A DNA stretch of 64,000 nucleotides from Pseudomonas sp. sp1636 (GCF_030376615.1 NZ_JARRAB010000003.1:280312-344311), one strand, 5' to 3'. Positions 49,674-61,326 are shown, counted from the stretch's first letter. A program made the numbers and translations. Notes: a model not told the origin generated them from the letters alone.

Positions 49674-49679
49674 ATTATA
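49674..49679 (-). promoter_or_regulatory. Perfect -10 box upstream of rpoN
   Basis: TATAAT on the minus strand, 69 bp before the rpoN ATG. No good -35 is found 16-18 bp upstream, so this is a partial promoter call. It allows rpoN to be transcribed apart from the lpt genes. Confidence 0.45.
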
Positions 49680-49738
49680 TGCCTGATCCGCAGTGGTTTG
49701 CCTAGCTCTGGCTGCTGTTCGGTTGAGAAAAACCGCTG

Positions 49739-50464
49739 TTACAGGCGGAACTCGTGCCCCAGGTAAACGTCTTTGACCAGTTGGTTGGCCAGAATAGCGG
49801 CGGCATCGCCTTCGGCAATCAGTTGGCCATCGCTGACGATATAAGCTGTTTCGCAGATGTCCAGGGTCTCGCGGACGTTGTGGTCGGTGATCAGTACGCC
49901 GATGCCCTTGGCCTTGAGGTGGTGGATGATCTGCTTGATGTCGCCGACCGAGATCGGGTCGACGCCGGCGAAAGGTTCGTCGAGCAGGATGAATTTTGGC
50001 GCGGTGGCCAGGGCGCGGGCGATTTCCACCCGGCGGCGTTCGCCGCCGGACAGGCTCATGCCGAGGTTGTCGCGGATATGGCTGATATGGAATTCCTGCA
50101 GCAGGCTTTCCAGTTCCTTGCGCCGGCTGCTCCGATCCAGCTCCTTGCGGGTCTCGAGGATGGCCATGATGTTGTCGGCCACGCTGAGCTTGCGGAAAAT
50201 CGAGGCTTCCTGTGGCAGGTAGCCGATACCGGCGCGGGCGCGGCCGTGCATCGGTTGGTGGCTGACGTCGTGATCGTCGATCAGTACGCGGCCCTGGTCG
50301 GCTTGCACCAGGCCGACGATCATGTAGAAACAGGTGGTCTTGCCAGCGCCGTTGGGGCCGAGCAGGCCGACGATCTGTCCGCTGTCGATGCTCAGGCTGA
50401 CATCGCGCACGACTTGGCGGCCTTTGTAACTCTTGGCCAGGTGCTGGGCTTTCAAAGTGGCCAT
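49739..50464 (-). CDS. lptB: LPS export ABC transporter ATPase LptB
   Basis: LptB is the cytoplasmic ATPase that powers LPS extraction with LptFG. The 241 residues have Walker [10 protein letters not shown] at about 36-44, the Q-loop, signature [15 protein letters not shown], and Walker [13 protein letters not shown]. It starts 2 bp after lptA. It is the last of lptC-lptA-lptB. Confidence 0.97.
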   Translation of the reverse strand: MATLKAQHLAKSYKGRQVVRDVSLSIDSGQIVGLLGPNGAGKTTCFYMIVGLVQADQGRVLIDDHDVSHQPMHGRARAGIGYLPQEASIFRKLSVADNIMAILETRKELDRSSRRKELESLLQEFHISHIRDNLGMSLSGGERRRVEIARALATAPKFILLDEPFAGVDPISVGDIKQIIHHLKAKGIGVLITDHNVRETLDICETAYIVSDGQLIAEGDAAAILANQLVKDVYLGHEFRL

Positions 50465-50466
50465 TG

Positions 50467-51009
50467 CTACTGCGCCTGCTGTTCGGCTGGTGGGTTCTTC
50501 GGCTGGATCACCATGTCGATGCGTGGGCGCGGCGTGGTGACGTTGGTGCCGGTGGCACGGCCGGCGTTGACGATCTGGCGCTGGGTGTCGTAGACGATTT
50601 TCTCGCCCTCGAAGGTGTTGCCTTCCTGAATGACCTTGGCCTGGTCGACCAGTATGATGCGTTCGTTGGCGGCGAAATACTGGATGGTCAGGCCATAGGC
50701 CTTGACGATCTGTTTGTCCGCGGAGGGCTTCTGCTCGTAATAGGCGGGTTTGCCGACCGAGGTGAAGACTTCGATGTCGCCCTGGGTGTTCTGGGTAATG
50801 GTTACGGTGTCGCCCGTGATCTTCAGGGTGCCCTGGGTGATGATCACATCGCCGCGGTACACCGCGACGCCTTGTCGGTCATCGAGTTCGGCACTGTCGG
50901 CCTGTACGCGGATCGGCTGCTCGCGGTCGGTGGGCAGTGCCCAGGCGCCGGTGCTTGCGAGTGCGACGTTCAAGCTGAGCAGAAAGGGGAAGGTTTTAAC
51001 GAACCTCAT
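50467..51009 (-). CDS. lptA: LPS transport periplasmic protein LptA
   Basis: LptA forms the periplasmic bridge for LPS between LptC and LptD. The 180-residue protein has a signal peptide ([24 protein letters not shown]) and the OstA/LptA beta-jellyroll with [22 protein letters not shown]. Its start overlaps the lptC end by 14 bp, so translation is coupled. A Pro/Gln-rich tail ends the protein. Confidence 0.95.
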   Translation of the reverse strand: MRFVKTFPFLLSLNVALASTGAWALPTDREQPIRVQADSAELDDRQGVAVYRGDVIITQGTLKITGDTVTITQNTQGDIEVFTSVGKPAYYEQKPSADKQIVKAYGLTIQYFAANERIILVDQAKVIQEGNTFEGEKIVYDTQRQIVNAGRATGTNVTTPRPRIDMVIQPKNPPAEQQAQ

Positions 51010-51565
51010 GCTGGCCTCTTACGTTGGACAGCAGGAGCATCCTGCCGTCATTCAAATACGCTTTCATTCCTTGTGCCGTGGTCACTCCATTGGCTGCGAC
51101 GATTCTAACGGCTTGCTCGGTCTGCGCATATTCCTTATCCGGGAATGCGGTCAGGCGGCTGGTGGTCAGGATGGTCGGGCGGCCCTTGGCATCGGTGCGT
51201 TCGACGCGCACGTTGTCGATCAACTCGACTTCCTTGCCCTCGGGGGCCACCTCGGCGCGCTCGCTGCTGACCTGCCAGGGCAGTTCGGTGCCGCGATACA
51301 GGTGCAGGAAGGGGTTGGTCAGCAGGGTGATGTCGCTGCTCTTGATGTGCTCCAGCTTGCTCGAGGTCAGCTCATAATGCAGCTTGCCGTCGGCCTGGTA
51401 TTGCACGGTGGTGGCGTTGACCACATAGAAGTCGATGGCCTTTTCGGCACCGGCTTGTGCCGGACGCTCGGAAAAGCTGTCGGGGTTGATGTTCCAATAG
51501 CCGACGGCGGCCAGCAGCGCGGCCGCGAAAGCGTAAAGGACGGGGGGCAGCAGTTTGCGCAGCAT
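50996..51565 (-). CDS. lptC: LPS export protein LptC
   Basis: LptC is a bitopic inner-membrane protein passing LPS from LptB2FG to LptA. I start it at the ATG ending at 51565 (MLRKLLPPVLYAFAAALLAAVGYW), which begins with the single membrane helix; the longer frame overlaps kdsC. The 189 residues show the periplasmic beta-jellyroll (LHYELTSSKLEHIKSSDITLL region). It follows kdsC. Confidence 0.94.
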   Translation of the reverse strand: MLRKLLPPVLYAFAAALLAAVGYWNINPDSFSERPAQAGAEKAIDFYVVNATTVQYQADGKLHYELTSSKLEHIKSSDITLLTNPFLHLYRGTELPWQVSSERAEVAPEGKEVELIDNVRVERTDAKGRPTILTTSRLTAFPDKEYAQTEQAVRIVAANGVTTAQGMKAYLNDGRMLLLSNVRGQHEVR

Positions 51566-51573
51566 AGTGGGCT

Positions 51574-52113
51574 CTACAGGTAGGCGGCTTGGGCGGCGTC
51601 GAGGCTGCCTTGGGCGCGCATGATCAGTTCGCAAAATTCGCGGGCTGCACCTTCGCCGCCGCGGGCCCGGGTCACGCCATGGGCATGTTGGCGGACAAAA
51701 GGGTCGGCACTGGCAACTGCCATGCCCAGGCCGGCCCGGCGGATCACCGGCAGGTCGGGCAGGTCGTCACCCAGATAGGCGACTTGCTCATAGCTTAGGC
51801 CGAGTTCGCCAAGAAGCTCGTCGAGTACCGCCAGTTTGTCTTCGCGGCCCTGGTACAGGTGCTGGATGCCCAGGTTCTTGGCCCGGCGTTCGACCACCGG
51901 AGTCGTGCGCCCAGTGATTATGGCGGTGCGCACGCCCGAGGCGATCAGCATCTTGATGCCGTGGCCGTCGAGGGTGTTGAAGGTCTTGAACTCGCTGCCG
52001 TCGACCAGGAAGTAGAGCTTGCCGTCGGTGAGCACGCCGTCGACGTCGAAAATCGCCAGTTTGATTGCCTGGGCGCGTTGTTGCAGGTCAGGGTTCATCG
52101 CATCAGGGCTCAT
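51574..52113 (-). CDS. kdsC: 3-deoxy-D-manno-octulosonate-8-phosphate phosphatase KdsC
   Basis: KdsC removes phosphate from Kdo-8-P, giving Kdo for the LPS inner core. The 179-residue HAD protein (C0 type, no cap) has FDVDGVLTDG with the catalytic Asp23 and Asp25, ITGRTTPVVERRAKNLG and YLGDDLPDL. The ATG overlaps the kdsD stop (TGATG). A later ATG (MNPDLQQ) is possible. Confidence 0.96.
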   Translation of the reverse strand: MSPDAMNPDLQQRAQAIKLAIFDVDGVLTDGKLYFLVDGSEFKTFNTLDGHGIKMLIASGVRTAIITGRTTPVVERRAKNLGIQHLYQGREDKLAVLDELLGELGLSYEQVAYLGDDLPDLPVIRRAGLGMAVASADPFVRQHAHGVTRARGGEGAAREFCELIMRAQGSLDAAQAAYL

Positions 52114-53087
52114 CACATTACTCCGGCGCGTAGCAGGTCGTGCATATTCAGCGCGCCGACCGGGCGGTCGTCGTTGTCGATCACTACCAGTCCGCTGATC
52201 TTGTGGTCTTCCATGATTTTCAGTGCCTCGGCGGCGAGCATCTCCGCGCGGGCGGTTTTGCCGTGCACGGTCATCACGTCATCGATCTTCGACTGGCGCA
52301 CATCGATGCCGCGATCCAGGGTGCGGCGCAGGTCGCCATCGGTGAAGACCCCGGCCAGGCGTCCATCGTCCTCGACCACTACGGTCATGCCCAGGCCTTT
52401 CTGGGTCATTTCCAGCAGGGCGTCACGCAACGAGGTGCCGCGCCGCACGCTCGGCAGTCTGGCGCCGGCATGCATGACGTTCTCCACCTTCAGCAGCAGG
52501 CGTCGGCCCAGGGCGCCGCCGGGGTGGGAGAAGGCAAAGTCTTCGGCGGTAAAGCCGCGGGCTTCCAGTAGGGCAATGGCCAGGGCATCGCCGAGCACTA
52601 GGGAGGCGGTGGTGGAAGAGGTTGGGGCCAGGTTGAGTGGGCAGGCTTCCTGGGACACGCGGGCGTCCAGGTTGACTTCGGCAGCCTTGGCCAGTGCTGA
52701 ATCCGGGTTGCCGGTCATGCTGATCAGGCAGATGCCGAGGCGCTTGATCAGCGGCAGCAGGGTGACGATTTCCGCGGTCGAGCCGGAGTTGGACAGGGCC
52801 AGCACTACGTCGTCGCGGGTGATCATGCCCATGTCGCCATGGCTGGCTTCGGCCGGGTGGACGAAGAAGGCGGTGGTGCCGGTGCTGGCCAGGGTGGCGG
52901 CAATCTTGTTGCCGATATGCCCGGATTTGCCCATGCCGACCACCACCACGCGGCCCTTGCTGGCCAGAATGAGTTCGCAGGCGCGAATAAAATTGCTGTC
53001 GATGCGTGGCAACAGCTCTTCAATCGCCTCGAGTTCCAGGCGAATGGTGCGTTGTGCGGACTTGATCAGCTCGTTGGACTGGCTCAT
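52113..53087 (-). CDS. kdsD: Arabinose-5-phosphate isomerase KdsD
   Basis: KdsD makes arabinose-5-phosphate from ribulose-5-phosphate for Kdo synthesis. The 324 residues have a SIS domain (GMGKSGHIGNKIAATLASTG; ALSNSGSTAEIV) and two CBS domains (about 205-260 and 270-324; VVVEDDGRLAGVFTDGDLRR). Start is MSQSNELIKSAQR at 53087. It heads the minus-strand kds-lpt-rpoN cluster. Confidence 0.96.
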   Translation of the reverse strand: MSQSNELIKSAQRTIRLELEAIEELLPRIDSNFIRACELILASKGRVVVVGMGKSGHIGNKIAATLASTGTTAFFVHPAEASHGDMGMITRDDVVLALSNSGSTAEIVTLLPLIKRLGICLISMTGNPDSALAKAAEVNLDARVSQEACPLNLAPTSSTTASLVLGDALAIALLEARGFTAEDFAFSHPGGALGRRLLLKVENVMHAGARLPSVRRGTSLRDALLEMTQKGLGMTVVVEDDGRLAGVFTDGDLRRTLDRGIDVRQSKIDDVMTVHGKTARAEMLAAEALKIMEDHKISGLVVIDNDDRPVGALNMHDLLRAGVM

Positions 53088-53123
53088 GGCGTCTTTAATC
53101 GGCAGGTCGAGTAAAAGGCGGCG

Positions 53124-53129
53124 ATTATA
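53124..53129 (-). promoter_or_regulatory. -10 box of the kdsD promoter
   Basis: A perfect TATAAT on the minus strand, 36 bp before the kdsD ATG. The -35 17 bp upstream is poor. Expected start is near 53117, giving a leader of about 30 nt. Confidence 0.55.
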
Positions 53130-53239
53130 GCGGGAAAGATTCGCGCGCTCACCTTTGAATCGTCCGACGGCAGGGCTTGAGCGCTTTTGCCGGGCGCGTG
53201 CAGTGGTGTGACCGGTGTTCTGTAAGCAAATGTTCGGTC

Positions 53240-53269
53240 TTGGGCGGGGTAATTCGACAATGTTATAGT
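53240..53269 (+). promoter_or_regulatory. Candidate sigma-70 promoter of mlaF operon
   Basis: TTGGGC (53240-53245) and TATAGT (53264-53269) with 18-bp spacing. The start would be near 53276, about 80 bp before mlaF. It diverges from the kdsD promoter. Confidence 0.5.
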
Positions 53270-53357
53270 GCGCGGCTATTTCGGCCGGTCTGGCAACTGC
53301 GGTGCCTTTGCAGCGCTGGCGGACGTCTGTCAGGGAGGCTGCATCCAAGGAGTCGAG

Positions 53358-54167
53358 ATGAGTGCCGAACAACACTACGCGGTCGAGCTGAAAAACCTCA
53401 GTTTTCAGCGCGGCGACCGGGACATTTTCAAAGACATAGAGATTCGCATCCCGCGCGGCAAGGTCACCGGCATCATGGGGCCTTCCGGCTGTGGCAAGAC
53501 CACGCTGTTGCGCCTGATCGGCGCGCAGCTCAGGCCGAGCAAGGGTGAGGTGTGGGTCAATGGGTTGAACCTGCCGAGCCTCTCGCGCAACGAGCTGTTC
53601 GACATGCGCAAGCAGATGGGCGTGCTGTTCCAGAGCGGTGCGCTGTTCACCGACCTGGATGTGTTCGAGAACGTCGCCTTTCCGCTGCGCGTGCATACCC
53701 AGCTGCCTGAAGAAATGATTCGCGACATTGTCCTGATGAAATTGCAGGCGGTGGGTTTGCGTGGCGCGCTCGAGTTGATGCCGGATGAGCTGTCCGGCGG
53801 CATGAAGCGCCGCGTGGCGCTGGCGCGGGCGATTGCCCTCGACCCACAGATCCTGATGTACGACGAACCTTTCGTTGGCCAGGATCCGATTGCCATGGGG
53901 GTGCTGGTGCGCTTGATTCGTTTGCTCAGCGATGCCCTGGGTATGACCAGCATCGTGGTGTCCCACGACCTGGCGGAAACCGCCAGCATTGCCGATTACA
54001 TCTACCTGGTGGGGGATGCCCAGGTGCTCGGCCAAGGCACGCCGGACGAATTGATGAACTCGGATGACCCGCGCGTTCGCCAGTTCATGCAAGGCATCCC
54101 CGACGGGCCGGTGCCGTTCCATTTTTCGGCGGCAGACTACCGCGACGATTTATTGGGGGGGCGCTGA
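53358..54167 (+). CDS. mlaF: Mla lipid transport ATPase MlaF
   Basis: MlaF is the ATPase of the MlaFEDB inner-membrane complex, which moves phospholipids to keep the outer membrane asymmetric. The 269 residues have Walker [10 protein letters not shown] at about 41-49, signature [14 protein letters not shown] and Walker [14 protein letters not shown] use the ATG at 53358; the upstream frame lacks similarity. It is first in mlaFEDCB. Confidence 0.96.
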   Translation: MSAEQHYAVELKNLSFQRGDRDIFKDIEIRIPRGKVTGIMGPSGCGKTTLLRLIGAQLRPSKGEVWVNGLNLPSLSRNELFDMRKQMGVLFQSGALFTDLDVFENVAFPLRVHTQLPEEMIRDIVLMKLQAVGLRGALELMPDELSGGMKRRVALARAIALDPQILMYDEPFVGQDPIAMGVLVRLIRLLSDALGMTSIVVSHDLAETASIADYIYLVGDAQVLGQGTPDELMNSDDPRVRQFMQGIPDGPVPFHFSAADYRDDLLGGR

Positions 54168-54964
54168 TGCGCAAGACATCTACGCTCGAGCAGATCCGTC
54201 TGTTTGGTCGCGCCGGTATCGATGCGGTGGCCACCCTTGGGCGCTCGACGGTGTTTCTGCTGCGTGCCTTGTTTGGCCGCAGTTCTGCCGGTAACCCGCT
54301 GCAGTTGCTGGTAAAGCAGTTGTACTCGGTAGGCGTCATGTCCCTGGCGATCATCGTCGTGTCGGGGGTTTTTATCGGCATGGTCTTGTCGTTGCAGGGG
54401 TTCAATATCCTGTCCGACTACGGTTCGGAACAGGCGGTCGGGCAGATGGTCGCCCTGACCTTGTTGCGCGAGCTCGGTCCGGTGGTCACCGCCTTGTTGT
54501 TCGCCGGGCGCGCGGGTTCTGCGTTGACCGCGGAAATCGGCAACATGAAATCCACCGAGCAGTTGTCCAGCCTGGAAATGATCGGTGTCGATCCGCTCAA
54601 GTACATAGTCGCGCCGCGCCTGTGGGCCGGCTTCATCTCGATGCCGTTGCTCGCCGTGATCTTCAGCGTGGTCGGTATCTGGGGCGGGGCGATGGTCGCG
54701 ATCGACTGGCTCGGCGTATACGAAGGTTCGTTCTGGGCCAACATGCAGAACAGTGTTTCGTTTCGTGAAGACGTGCTCAATGGGCTGATCAAAAGCATCG
54801 TGTTCGGCTTTGTCGTCACCTGGATTGCCGTTTTTCAGGGCTATGACTGCGAGCCGACCTCGGAAGGCATCAGCCGCGCCACCACAAAAACAGTGGTTTA
54901 CGCCTCACTCGCCGTGTTGGGGCTGGACTTTATTCTGACCGCTTTGATGTTTGGAGACTTCTGA
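54167..54964 (+). CDS. mlaE: Mla lipid transport permease MlaE
   Basis: MlaE is the MlaE/DUF140 permease of the complex. The 265 residues show five membrane helices and the family [33 protein letters not shown] motif region with the conserved EQL. The ATG is inside the mlaF end (TGATG) and its stop overlaps mlaD. Confidence 0.96.
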   Translation: MRKTSTLEQIRLFGRAGIDAVATLGRSTVFLLRALFGRSSAGNPLQLLVKQLYSVGVMSLAIIVVSGVFIGMVLSLQGFNILSDYGSEQAVGQMVALTLLRELGPVVTALLFAGRAGSALTAEIGNMKSTEQLSSLEMIGVDPLKYIVAPRLWAGFISMPLLAVIFSVVGIWGGAMVAIDWLGVYEGSFWANMQNSVSFREDVLNGLIKSIVFGFVVTWIAVFQGYDCEPTSEGISRATTKTVVYASLAVLGLDFILTALMFGDF

Positions 54965-55434
54965 TGCAAAACCGCACACTGGAGATTGGTGTCGGCCTGT
55001 TCCTGTTGGCCGGGTTATTGGCCCTGCTGCTGCTGGCGTTGCGCGTCAGTGGTCTGACGGTGGGCAGCGGCAACGATACGTACAAGATTTATGCGCATTT
55101 TGAGAATATCGCCGGTCTAACCGTAAGGGCCAAGGTGACCATGGCCGGGGTGACCATCGGCAAAGTGACCGCAATCGATCTGGACCGCGACAGCTACACC
55201 GGCCGCGTTACCCTCTCGCTGGATGACAGCGTGAACAACCTGCCCATCGATTCGACTGCATCGATCCTGACCGCCGGCTTGCTCGGCGAGAAGTACGTCG
55301 GCATCAGCGTTGGCGGTGACGAAGAAGTGCTGGTCGATGGCGCTACCATCTATGACACCCAGTCGTCGCTGGTGCTGGAAGACCTGATCGGTAAATTCCT
55401 GCTCAATTCGGTCAATAAAGACGAAGCCAAATAA
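54964..55434 (+). CDS. mlaD: Mla lipid transport MCE protein MlaD
   Basis: MlaD forms the hexameric periplasmic MCE ring on MlaE. The 156 residues have an N-terminal helix ([26 protein letters not shown]) and one MCE domain (AHFENIAGLTVRAKVTMAGVTIGKV). Start overlaps the mlaE stop (TGATG). It is of normal length. Confidence 0.96.
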   Translation: MQNRTLEIGVGLFLLAGLLALLLLALRVSGLTVGSGNDTYKIYAHFENIAGLTVRAKVTMAGVTIGKVTAIDLDRDSYTGRVTLSLDDSVNNLPIDSTASILTAGLLGEKYVGISVGGDEEVLVDGATIYDTQSSLVLEDLIGKFLLNSVNKDEAK

Positions 55435-55448
55435 TGAGGGCCCCCATT

Positions 55449-56081
55449 ATGCTCAAGACCCTGCGTAACAGCCTGTTCGCGCTGCTGGCGGCCTTGCCGC
55501 TGCTGGCTGTCGCTGCCCCGAGTGCCCACCAGGTGGTGGAGCAGACCACCACCACTCTGCTGGAGGATCTGAAGGTCAATAAGGAGCAATACCGCAAGGA
55601 ACCAGCGGCCTTCTACGCCGCATTGAACGAAATTCTCGGTCCGGTGGTGGATGTCGACGGCATTTCCCGCGGGGTGATGACCGTGCGCTACTCGCGCCAG
55701 GCCACGCCTGAGCAGATGCAGCGCTTCCAGGAGAACTTCAAGCGCAGCCTGATGCAGTTCTACGGCAACGCCCTGCTCGAATACAACAATCAGGATATTC
55801 GCGTGCTGCCACCCAGCGGCAAGCAGGATCCGCAGCGTGCGGCGGTGAACATGGAGATCAAGGACGGCAATGGCACCGTCTACCCGCTGTCCTACACCAT
55901 GGTCAGCCAGGACGATAGCTGGAAGATGCGCAACCTGATCATCAATGGCATCAACGTCGGCAAGCTGTTCCGCGATCAGTTCGCCCAGTCCATGCAGAAC
56001 AACCGCAATGATCTGGACAAGGTCATCGACACCTGGGCCGATACCGTGGCCAAGGCCCGTCAGTCCTCGGGTGAGTCGTGA
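55449..56081 (+). CDS. mlaC: Periplasmic phospholipid-binding protein MlaC
   Basis: MlaC shuttles phospholipids between the MlaA complex and MlaFEDB. I start it at ATG 55449, 8 nt after GAGGG; the ATG at 55434 overlapping the mlaD stop is an alternative. The signal peptide is MLKTLRNSLFALLAALPLLAVAA. The 210 residues include the family FYAALNEILGPVVDVDGISRGVM and NFKRSLMQFYGNALLEY. mlaA is not in this window. Confidence 0.95.
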   Translation: MLKTLRNSLFALLAALPLLAVAAPSAHQVVEQTTTTLLEDLKVNKEQYRKEPAAFYAALNEILGPVVDVDGISRGVMTVRYSRQATPEQMQRFQENFKRSLMQFYGNALLEYNNQDIRVLPPSGKQDPQRAAVNMEIKDGNGTVYPLSYTMVSQDDSWKMRNLIINGINVGKLFRDQFAQSMQNNRNDLDKVIDTWADTVAKARQSSGES

Positions 56082-56386
56082 GTCGGGCGGGCATTGTCGA
56101 ACCGTCGTCGGGGCTGTTGCAGCTCTCCGGCGTGCTCGATTATCTCAGCGGTTCGGCCTTGCGCGAGCAGGGCGGACGGCTGATTGCCGCCAGTCAGGCC
56201 CGCGTCTGTGTGATTGATTGCGCGTCTGTGGACAAGTCCAGTAGCGTAGGCCTGTCGCTGTTGCTGGCGTTCATGCGCGATGCCCAGGCTGCCGGCAAGA
56301 GCCTGGTGGTGCGCGGTCTGCCCGAGGACATGCGCGAACTCGCCAGCGTTTCCGGGCTGCTGGAAGTGCTGCCGCTGGAAACCTGA
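56078..56386 (+). CDS. mlaB: STAS-domain protein MlaB
   Basis: MlaB is the small STAS subunit that stabilises MlaF. The 102 residues start at a GTG overlapping the mlaC stop (GTGA) and carry LDYLSGSALREQG, IDCASVDKSSSVGLSLLLAFMRDA, a STAS fold. It ends the mla operon; ibaG follows after about 120 bp. Confidence 0.92.
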   Translation: MSRAGIVEPSSGLLQLSGVLDYLSGSALREQGGRLIAASQARVCVIDCASVDKSSSVGLSLLLAFMRDAQAAGKSLVVRGLPEDMRELASVSGLLEVLPLET

Positions 56387-56509
56387 GTCCTGCTCCCGGT
56401 CGGTATGGCGGCATGCGGAGTTCGCAGGCGGGCGGCTTTTTTTGTATGATACGCGGCCCGCGAGCCCAGGCTCCGCTGTCGTTAATGAATGCGTTGATCG
56501 AGGTTGAGC

Positions 56510-56749
56510 ATGCAGGCCTTAGAAGTGAAAAGCCTCCTGGAGGCCAAATTGCCGAACACCCAGGTGGAAGTGGAAGGCGAAGGCTGTAACTTTCAGCTGA
56601 ATCTGATTAGTGATGAGTTGGCCGGCCTGAGCCCGGTCAAACGTCAACAGCAGGTCTACGCTCATCTGAACCCCTGGATTGCCGATGGCAGTATCCATGC
56701 GGTGAACATGAAATTCTTCAGCCGTGCCGATTGGGCCGCGCGCTCCTAA
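56510..56749 (+). CDS. ibaG: BolA-family protein IbaG
   Basis: IbaG is a BolA-like protein that binds iron-sulfur clusters with monothiol glutaredoxin and is linked to acid stress. The 79 residues have VEVEGEGCNFQLNLIS with the conserved Cys, and the BolA RQQQVYAHLNPWI. Start is ATG 56510. A TATGAT -10-like box lies at 56445-56450. murA follows after 12 bp. Confidence 0.93.
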   Translation: MQALEVKSLLEAKLPNTQVEVEGEGCNFQLNLISDELAGLSPVKRQQQVYAHLNPWIADGSIHAVNMKFFSRADWAARS

Positions 56750-58027
<1,278 letters not shown>

Positions 58028-58031
58028 TGAC

Positions 58032-58658
58032 ATGCTGACCATTGCCCTTTCCAAAGGCCGTATCCTCGACGACACCCTGCCGCTGCTCGCTGCCGCAGGC
58101 ATAGTGCCGACCGAAAACCCGGATAAAAGCCGCAAGCTGATTATTCCGACCACTCAGGACGATGTGCGTCTGCTGATCGTGCGCGCCACCGATGTGCCGA
58201 CCTATGTCGAACACGGGGCGGCAGATCTCGGCGTGGCCGGCAAGGATGTGTTGCTCGAGTACGGCGGCCAGGGCCTGTATGAGCCGCTGGATCTGCGTAT
58301 CGCGCTGTGCAAACTGATGACCGCCGGCGCCGTCGGTGCGCCGGAGCCGAAAGGCCGGCTGCGGGTGGCGACCAAGTTCGTCAACGTGGCCAAGCGTTAT
58401 TACGCCGAGCAGGGCCGACAGGTCGATGTGATCAAGCTGTATGGCTCCATGGAGTTGGCGCCGCTGGTGGGGCTGGCCGACAAGATCATCGACGTGGTCG
58501 ATACCGGCAATACCCTGCGCGCCAACGGCCTGGAAGCCCAGGAGCTGATCGCCCACATCAGTTCGCGGTTGATCGTCAACAAGGCCTCGATGAAGATGCA
58601 GCACGCGCGCATCCAGGCGCTGATCGATACCCTGCGCGAAGCGGTCGAGTCGCGATGA
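58032..58658 (+). CDS. hisG: ATP phosphoribosyltransferase, short form HisG
   Basis: HisG starts histidine synthesis by joining ATP and PRPP. The 208 residues are the short HisG-S type, which lacks the C-terminal regulatory domain and needs HisZ. Motifs are [30 protein letters not shown], and the PRPP loop [15 protein letters not shown]. It begins 4 bp after murA. hisZ is not in this window. Confidence 0.97.
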   Translation: MLTIALSKGRILDDTLPLLAAAGIVPTENPDKSRKLIIPTTQDDVRLLIVRATDVPTYVEHGAADLGVAGKDVLLEYGGQGLYEPLDLRIALCKLMTAGAVGAPEPKGRLRVATKFVNVAKRYYAEQGRQVDVIKLYGSMELAPLVGLADKIIDVVDTGNTLRANGLEAQELIAHISSRLIVNKASMKMQHARIQALIDTLREAVESR

Positions 58659-58838
58659 CCGCCAGAGATGGCGGAAATGTCGAAAATGCAGGAGCAATTT
58701 TCGACCATCCGGTCTGAGTCTGATGGCCGCCCCTGTGCGGCCTAGCCTATCCGCGTTATAGCCAAAATTCTCAGGTGCCCGCGCGGCGTGGTTGATACTC
58801 TACGGGCGCTTGAGCATTTGCCAATCACGAGGCCCGCT

Positions 58839-60149
58839 ATGACCGCTGCTATCGCCATCCGCCGACTCAATGCCGCCGACCAGGACTTCGCCCGTCATCT
58901 GGATCATCTGCTCAGCTGGGAAAGTGTCTCGGACGATGCGGTCAACCAGCGTGTGCTGGAGATCATCAAGGCCGTGCGCGAGCGTGGCGATGCCGCGTTG
59001 GTCGAATTCACCCAGCGCTTCGACGATCTGCAAGTGGCGTCGATGGCCGACCTGATCCTGCCGCGCGCGCGCCTGGAACTGGCCCTGACCCGCATCACCG
59101 CGGCGCAGCAGCAGGCCCTGGAACTTGCCGCCGAGCGGGTGCGCAGCTACCACGAGAAACAGGTGCAGGACTCCTGGACCTACACCGAGGCCGACGGTAC
59201 GGTGCTGGGGCAGAAGGTCACCCCGCTGGACCGCGCCGGCCTCTATGTACCGGGCGGCAAGGCGTCCTACCCGTCCTCGGTGCTGATGAACGCCATTCCG
59301 GCCAAGGTCGCCGGGGTGGCGGAAGTGGTGATGGTGGTGCCGACTCCGCGCGGCGAACTCAACGAGCTGGTGCTGGCCGCCGCCTGCATCGCCGGGGTCG
59401 ACCGGGTGTTCACCATCGGCGGCGCCCAGGCCGTGGCCGCCCTGGCCTACGGCACCGAGAGCGTGCCGCCGGTGGACAAGATCGTCGGCCCCGGCAACAT
59501 CTACGTGGCCACCGCCAAGCGCCATGTGTTCGGCAAGGTCGGCATCGACATGATCGCCGGACCCTCGGAGATTCTGGTGGTCTGCGACGGCCAGACCGAT
59601 CCTGACTGGATCGCCATGGATCTGTTCTCCCAGGCCGAGCACGACGAAGATGCCCAGTCGATTCTGCTCAGCCCGGACGCCGCCTTCCTCGACCGTGTGG
59701 CCGCGAGCATCGCCAGACTGTTGCCGACCATGGAGCGCGCCGAGATCATCCGCGCCTCCCTCGAGGCCCGGGGCGCGTTGATCCAGGTCGCCGATATGGC
59801 CCAGGCCATCGAGGTGGCCAACCGTATCGCCCCGGAACACCTTGAATTGTCGGTCGCCGATCCCGAGCAGTACCTGCCGCAGATTCGCCATGCCGGCGCG
59901 ATCTTCATGGGCCGCTACACCGCCGAGGCGCTCGGCGATTACTGCGCCGGGCCGAACCATGTGCTGCCGACCTCCGGCACCGCGCGTTATTCCTCGCCGC
60001 TGGGGGTCTACGACTTCCAGAAGCGCTCGTCGATCATCCATTGCTCGGCCGCCGGCGCCTCCGAGCTGGGCAAGACCGCCTCGGTGCTGGCCCGTGGCGA
60101 GTCGCTGACCGCCCACGCGCGCAGCGCCGAATACCGCATCAAGGGCTAA
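58839..60149 (+). CDS. hisD: Histidinol dehydrogenase
   Basis: HisD makes histidine from histidinol in two NAD-dependent steps. The 436 residues have [48 protein letters not shown] and [15 protein letters not shown] (Zn and catalytic region). I use ATG 58839 ([10 protein letters not shown]) after a CACGAGG site. It is 180 bp after hisG. Confidence 0.97.
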   Translation: MTAAIAIRRLNAADQDFARHLDHLLSWESVSDDAVNQRVLEIIKAVRERGDAALVEFTQRFDDLQVASMADLILPRARLELALTRITAAQQQALELAAERVRSYHEKQVQDSWTYTEADGTVLGQKVTPLDRAGLYVPGGKASYPSSVLMNAIPAKVAGVAEVVMVVPTPRGELNELVLAAACIAGVDRVFTIGGAQAVAALAYGTESVPPVDKIVGPGNIYVATAKRHVFGKVGIDMIAGPSEILVVCDGQTDPDWIAMDLFSQAEHDEDAQSILLSPDAAFLDRVAASIARLLPTMERAEIIRASLEARGALIQVADMAQAIEVANRIAPEHLELSVADPEQYLPQIRHAGAIFMGRYTAEALGDYCAGPNHVLPTSGTARYSSPLGVYDFQKRSSIIHCSAAGASELGKTASVLARGESLTAHARSAEYRIKG

Positions 60150-60151
60150 AT

Positions 60152-60182
60152 GTAGGATGGGTTGAGCGCAGCGACACCCATC
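60152..60182. repeat. Intergenic palindrome between hisD and hisC
   Basis: GATGGGT (60156-60162) and ACCCATC (60176-60182) form a 7-bp stem. The sequence GTAGGATGGGTTGAGCG...CGACACCCATC matches a repeat type common in pseudomonads. It lies within the his operon. Confidence 0.65.
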
Positions 60183-60215
60183 ACAAGCGCAACGAATTCG
60201 AGGAGAGAAGGGCAG

Positions 60216-61268
60216 ATGAGCAAATTCTGGAGCCCCTTCGTCAAGAACCTGGTGCCCTATGTGCCGGGCGAGCAGCCGAAACTGGCCAAGCTGGTCAAGC
60301 TCAATACCAACGAAAACCCCTATGGCCCGTCGCCAAAAGCCATTGCCGCCATGCAGGCCGAGCTGAACGACAACCTGCGCCTGTACCCGGATCCCAACGG
60401 CGAGCGCCTCAAGCAGGCGGTGGCCGAGTACTACGGGGTGACGCCGGCCCAGGTGTTCGTGGGCAACGGTTCCGACGAGGTGCTGGCGCATGCTTTTCAC
60501 GGCCTGTTCCAGCACGACAAGCCGTTGCTGTTCCCGGATATCAGCTACAGCTTCTACCCGGTCTACTGCGGTCTCTATGGCATCGCCTGCGAGCAGATCG
60601 CCCTGGATGAGCAATTCCAGATCCGCGTCGCAGACTATGCGCGGCCCAACGGCGGCATCGTCTTCCCCAATCCCAACGCACCGACCGGCTGCCTGTTGGC
60701 CCTGGACGCCATCGAACAATTGCTCAAGGCCAACCCCGATAGCGTGGTGTTGGTCGACGAGGCCTATATCGATTTCGGTGGCGCCACGGCGATCAGCCTG
60801 GTCGATCAGTATCCGAACCTGCTGGTGACCCAGACCCTGTCCAAGTCGCGTTCGCTGGCTGGGCTGCGGGTCGGTCTGGCAGTCGGCCACCCGCAGCTGA
60901 TCGAGGCCCTGGAGCGGATCAAGAACAGCTTCAACTCCTATCCGCTCGATCGCCTGGCGATTGCCGGCGCGGCGGCGGCATTCGAGGATCGCGGCTATTT
61001 CGAGCAGACCTGCCGCCAGGTCATCGACAGCCGCGAAAGCGTGGTGGCCGGTCTGCAGGCGCTGGGCTTCGAGGTGCTGCCCTCGGCCGCCAACTTCGTC
61101 TTCGCCCGCCATCCGCACAAGGATGCGGCGAACCTGGCCGCCGGTCTGCGCGAGCAGGGGGTGATAGTGCGGCACTTCAAACAGGCGCGGATCGCCCAGT
61201 TCCTGCGCATCAGCATCGGTGCGCCGGAGCAGAACCAGGCGTTGTTGGATGCCTTGAGCAGCCTGTAA
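60216..61268 (+). CDS. hisC: Histidinol-phosphate aminotransferase
   Basis: HisC makes histidinol phosphate from imidazole acetol phosphate. The 350 residues are a PLP type-I aminotransferase: [33 protein letters not shown], and the PLP lysine Lys210 in [14 protein letters not shown]. Start is ATG 60216 after GAGGAGAGAAGGG. It ends before a strong terminator. Confidence 0.97.
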   Translation: MSKFWSPFVKNLVPYVPGEQPKLAKLVKLNTNENPYGPSPKAIAAMQAELNDNLRLYPDPNGERLKQAVAEYYGVTPAQVFVGNGSDEVLAHAFHGLFQHDKPLLFPDISYSFYPVYCGLYGIACEQIALDEQFQIRVADYARPNGGIVFPNPNAPTGCLLALDAIEQLLKANPDSVVLVDEAYIDFGGATAISLVDQYPNLLVTQTLSKSRSLAGLRVGLAVGHPQLIEALERIKNSFNSYPLDRLAIAGAAAAFEDRGYFEQTCRQVIDSRESVVAGLQALGFEVLPSAANFVFARHPHKDAANLAAGLREQGVIVRHFKQARIAQFLRISIGAPEQNQALLDALSSL

Positions 61269-61280
61269 ACGTTGGGACAT

Positions 61281-61311
61281 AAAAAAGCCGGAGCAGTGCT
61301 CCGGCTTTTTT
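61281..61311. terminator. Bidirectional intrinsic terminator between hisC and the DUF4198 gene
   Basis: A6-GCCGGAGC (61281-61294), loop AGT, GCTCCGGC-T6 (61298-61311). It ends hisC on the plus strand and the DUF4198/TonB-receptor unit on the minus strand. Confidence 0.9.
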
Positions 61312-61326
61312 ATGGATGCGATCAGG

